Shown here: positions 61,092-64,000 of the stretch, in pieces
Layout: each line of letters begins with the position of its first letter
Numbering within the stretch: the stretch's first letter is position 1
Assembly: GCA_949987565.1 (NCBI GenBank)
Contig: OX465104.1
Coordinates: forward strand, 2,732,474-2,796,473
Origin: Luidia sarsii
Taxonomy: Eukaryota > Echinodermata > Asteroidea > Paxillosida > Luidiidae
DNA length: 64,000 nt
Reading direction: 5' to 3'
Translations under genes and position numbers: made by a program
The notes under the pieces: generated by a model
Databases searched by the model: none
The model's input: the letters and a program-made list of their open reading frames with translations, nothing else
Told to the model about the DNA's origin: nothing

Positions 61092-61677
61092 TTAAAATTG
61101 CGTGTTCTCCCCCTCCTCGGGGATCTCAGCTTGGCTGGCGGCACCGGGCTTCGGACTCTTGGGAGGGGGCGGGGGCGGCGGCGGCGAGATCGTCGGCCGC
61201 GACAGGTTGGTGGACTTGGGTCTGAGCGTGGGCGAGGGCGGGATGTTGTCGTAAGACGAGGACCCAGAGGAGGAGGAGGAGGGCGGCGAGCTGGAGGGGC
61301 GGGCGGTGACCTCCCGGCCCAGGCTGTTCTTCTTGACCGGCACGGGCGGCCGCGCCGGCTTCTCCAGGAGCGGCGGCTTGTCGGCCTTGGCCGGCGCCGG
61401 CCGGTCCAGCCGCGGCGGCTTGTCCATCTTGGACGGGCGGTCGGGCGGCTCGGGCCGGTCGGCGGCCGCCACAACTGCCGGCCCGTTGCCGTTGAGCCTG
61501 CTCTCATCGCTCGGGATCGGGCTGGTGGCCGTAGTGGCCGCGGAGGTGGCGGTGGTGGCCGCCGGGAGGTCCCTGGGGAGGGAGGAGCTCTGCTGCGAAG
61601 CGGTGAGCGGCGTGTGGGGCACCGGTGGGGCAGGGTTCTTCTTCTGGGACCGTCGGGGTAGTGAGGAGGCCTTCAAC
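61092..61677 (-). CDS. Terminal coding exon of a minus-strand gene, proline-rich SH3/SH2-ligand tail
   Basis: On the minus strand a strong acceptor (pyrimidine-rich, then tctcag) precedes an open frame of about 194 codons ending ...EEGENTQF and TAA at 61092-61094. No ATG starts the frame; it opens from the splice site, so this is an internal-to-last exon. The product is GC-rich, disordered in composition and proline-rich: NPAPPVPHTP, ARPPVPVKKN (class II SH3-type PxxPxK), PEPPDRPSK, an eight-proline run in TISPPPPPPPPKSPKP, a Ser run, and SYDNIPPSP, whose YDNI fits the pYxN consensus for Grb2-type SH2 domains. This resembles cytoplasmic tails of adhesion or metalloprotease-type receptors (some ADAMs, for example) or actin adaptors, but I cannot name the family. 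Confidence 0.75.
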
Positions 61678-61897
61678 CTGAGACGAGGAGCCGAGAGAAA
61701 GAGTCCAAGAACGAAATGACAAAAAAATTCAAAATCAATGCAACGCGAAGTAACTGTCTATCACAGGTATCACGATATGGTGGGCATTTTCATAGTGTAT
61801 TCATTCATAACTCTCAATTTTGATGCGATCAAATAGCATATGAGTACATGGTTTGGTGACATTTGTTAGCTCTGAAACCCCCAACTGACAGCATCGT

Positions 61898-62690
61898 ATG
61901 TCTCAAACCACTTTTGTTTTTGCGCTGGTCTTGGTCTCTGTCTCGGTCTTGATACTCTGTGGTCTTGCTTCAGACTGTTTAAGTCTTGGTCACAGTCTCG
62001 GTCTTGGTCATGCTCCCAATCTCAGTTGCAGTTTTGGTCTCAGTCTCCATTTCAGTCTTGGTCAAGTCTCAGTCTTGGTCAAGTCTCAGTCTTGGTCAAG
62101 TCTCAGTCTTGGTCTTGGTCTTGGTCTCAGTCTTGGTCTCAGTCTTGGTCTCAGTCTTGGTCTCAGTCTTGGTCTCAGTCTTGGTCTCAGTCTTGGTCCA
62201 AGTCTTGGTCTCAGTCTTGGTCTCAGTCTTGGTCTCAGTCTTGGTCTCAGTCTTGGTCTCAGTCTTGGCCTCAGTTTCGGTCTCAGTCTTGGTCTCAGTC
62301 TTGGTCTCAGTCTTGGTCTCAGTCTTGGTCTCAGTTTTGGTCACGTCTTGGTCACAGTCTTGGTCTCAGTCTTGGTCTCAGTCTTGGTCTCAGTCTTGGT
62401 CTCAGTCTCCATTTCATTCTTGGTCATGTCTCAGTCTTGGTCTTGGTCTTGGTCTCAGTCTTTGTCTCAGTCTTTGTCTCAGTCTTGGTGTCCGTCTTGG
62501 TCTCAGTCTTGGTCTCAGTCTTTGTCTCAGTCTTGGTCTCAGTCTTGGTCTCAGTCTCGGTCCCAGTCTTGGTCTCAGTCTTGGTCTCAGTCTTGGTCTC
62601 AGTCTCAGTCCCAGTCTCGGTCCCAGTCTCGGTCCCAGTCTCAGTCTCAGTATTGGTCTCGGTCTTGGTCTCAGTCTCAGTCAGTTTCAA
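61898..62690. repeat. 12-bp minisatellite 'ggtctcagtctt', ~60 copies
   Basis: cagtcttggtct units with cagtctcggtcc variants. Reverse complement gagaccaagact resembles the unit at 16470-17275. Frames open by repetition on both strands. Confidence 0.96.
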
Positions 62691-63299
62691 ACAGCACCAC
62701 ACGACCACCAATGTGAGTGACCAGCGCATGACCACCTACCACCATGCGAAAATGCCGCTGCAATTCATCCGAAACCAACAACATAAATGAATGTTAAGTA
62801 CAAGCATCCCAATGGTCGGTGTTGGTGTTAATAACAGGACCCCAATGGACCGTAAGCACCAAGCAGATTTTAATGGCACAAATTTACTGCCATTTGACTA
62901 CTGGCTGACCATCAAAAGATCACCACGTAATAGGGCTTTGCGCAATCTTTCTGCCTTTCCACTAATTCACCTGAACAAACAAGCATAATTATACTCTTCA
63001 GGCCAAAAAAAAAAAGAACAAAAAGAGTTCTACTTCCGATTACATGGCATTTCACAATAGGGTAGGTAGGTAGGGATTTCATTTTTTTTTGGACATTTTT
63101 TGGGTACAATCATATGGATGCATCTGCATGTGCTCAAGCCTTAATACGATCAAGTTACACATTTTTTATCATCATTTTTCCCCGATAAAATTTTTTAGGG
63201 TCGCAGGCTTGAAAATAGAGTCGGTCGGGTATCAAACCGGAAGCAGAAATAATTTTTGGGGTTGGCCTAAGTACATTAACTCTTAACGGTTGATGGTAC

Positions 63300-63435
63300 C
63301 GTAGTTTAGTGCTTGAACACTTCTGACTGGCGCCTCCAAACCCCTAGCGAAAGATGGTTGACTTTTTAGGGGAAGGCTGCTCACATAAAGAGCTGGATAG
63401 CAGTAAGAGAGCTGGTAGATTAACCACTTCGCAAC
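63300..63435 (+). mobile_element. Diverged SINE copy
   Basis: cttctgactggcgcctccaa, agatggttgactttttaggg, gagctggatagcagtaagag. Confidence 0.65.
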
Positions 63436-63517
63436 CTGGCCACATCTCAGCACACATGGCCGCCACACGGGTGGGTTTTGAGAAACCAATGTGTGCAAGC
63501 GAGTCAGACCTGGTGCA

Positions 63518-63770
63518 ACCAGGGTCCAATTTCATAGAGCCGCTTAAGCGCAAAAATCTGCCAAGAAGGAAAAGTCTTCCTCGTGTAAGCAGGATTACAA
63601 ACTGCCCTGCAATTTGACGTCCATTGCTTTTGACTTGTATTCCACTCTTCTTCACTTAGCGTTAAACAAAAGTGAAATTTGGGTAGGCAAGAAGCTCCCG
63701 TGGCTCATGACCTTTTGTGAAATTTTGGCGCTTAAGCGGCTCTATGAAATTGAAAATCGGCCCCAGATGT
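63518..63770. mobile_element. MITE with 'catagagccgcttaagcg' inverted ends
   Basis: ccaatttcatagagccgctt at the left and cgcttaagcggctctatgaa at the right pair. Confidence 0.8.
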
Positions 63771-63894
63771 CTGTGTGGATTTTTGTAACGCTACACATTG
63801 CTTTGCGCTGTGACTTGGACAAGGGTTGGTGCCCGGATTCGGAGGGCCCTGTGCAGAGCAACACTGTCGGCACTCCACATTCAGAGGATCCCGG

Positions 63895-64000
63895 TGATTC
63901 CGGACTGGTGCCCCCACCCCGGCAATGACAAGTTGACTATACATGTATTTGGGAAGGCCGCCATCTAAGAGCTGGATATCTCAGATGGAAAGAATGCTGA
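63895..64000 (+). mobile_element. tRNA-derived SINE, cut by window end
   Basis: gactggtgcccccaccccgg, gacaagttgactat, gggaaggccgccatctaaga, gctggatatctcagatgg (A-box). Confidence 0.8.

Larger units (their letters stand above)
61678..64000 (-). other. Probable intron of the minus-strand gene
   Basis: Upstream (on the minus strand) of the proline-rich exon. Contains the 61898-62690 minisatellite, a stretch at 62690-63290 where I see nothing, a MITE and two SINE fragments. No other exon recognised. Confidence 0.4.

Noticed and set aside
61898..62790. Three overlapping frames of 244-272 codons on the plus strand
   Set aside because: All produced by a 12-bp repeat; no unique sequence with coding character.

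Overview
This window is eukaryotic genomic DNA, most likely from an invertebrate deuterostome (an echinoderm, hemichordate or cephalochordate would all fit; no sequence here fixes the species). The basis is a very large EGF-repeat gene with one domain per symmetric phase-1 exon, introns of roughly 0.5-3 kb full of minisatellites, tRNA-derived SINEs, TTAA-flanked MITEs and hammerhead-like (Penelope-type) elements, and no bacterial gene layout.

Layout: (1) 1-2334 holds a 43-bp minisatellite, a foldback repeat and unremarkable intron or upstream DNA. (2) 2335-50853, plus strand, is the 3' part of one gene. I resolve 38 consecutive exons encoding 37 EGF-like domains, one CUB domain and a C-terminal transmembrane segment with a tail of about five residues. 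The order is 27 EGFs, CUB, 10 EGFs, TM, stop. Every internal junction is phase 1, no exon has a frameshift, and the open product is about 1,587 residues. The 5' end (signal peptide, first exons) lies upstream of the window. (3) Almost every intron carries its own tandem array, and several arrays are amplified ends of transposable elements whose single-copy forms are also present here. (4) 50854-57300 holds candidate 3' UTR and poly(A) sites plus a tandem array of about 20 SINE heads. (5) 57300-61090 is repeat-rich intergenic DNA. (6) 61092-61677, minus strand, is the last coding exon of a second gene, with a proline-rich, SH3/SH2-ligand-like cytoplasmic-type tail; its upstream introns probably fill the window to 64000.

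Function: the EGF/CUB product should be a type I cell-surface protein. Most EGFs before the CUB carry the calcium-binding consensus (D/N-x-D/N-E-C), O-glucose (CxSx[PA]C) and O-fucose (Cxxxx[ST]C) motifs, as in Notch, Delta and fibropellin-type proteins. I recognise no exact named orthologue. The most striking DNA-level features are the conversion of TE termini into satellite arrays, two near-perfect palindromes with hammerhead-ribozyme-like cores, and intronic duplications of exon ends together with their splice donors.
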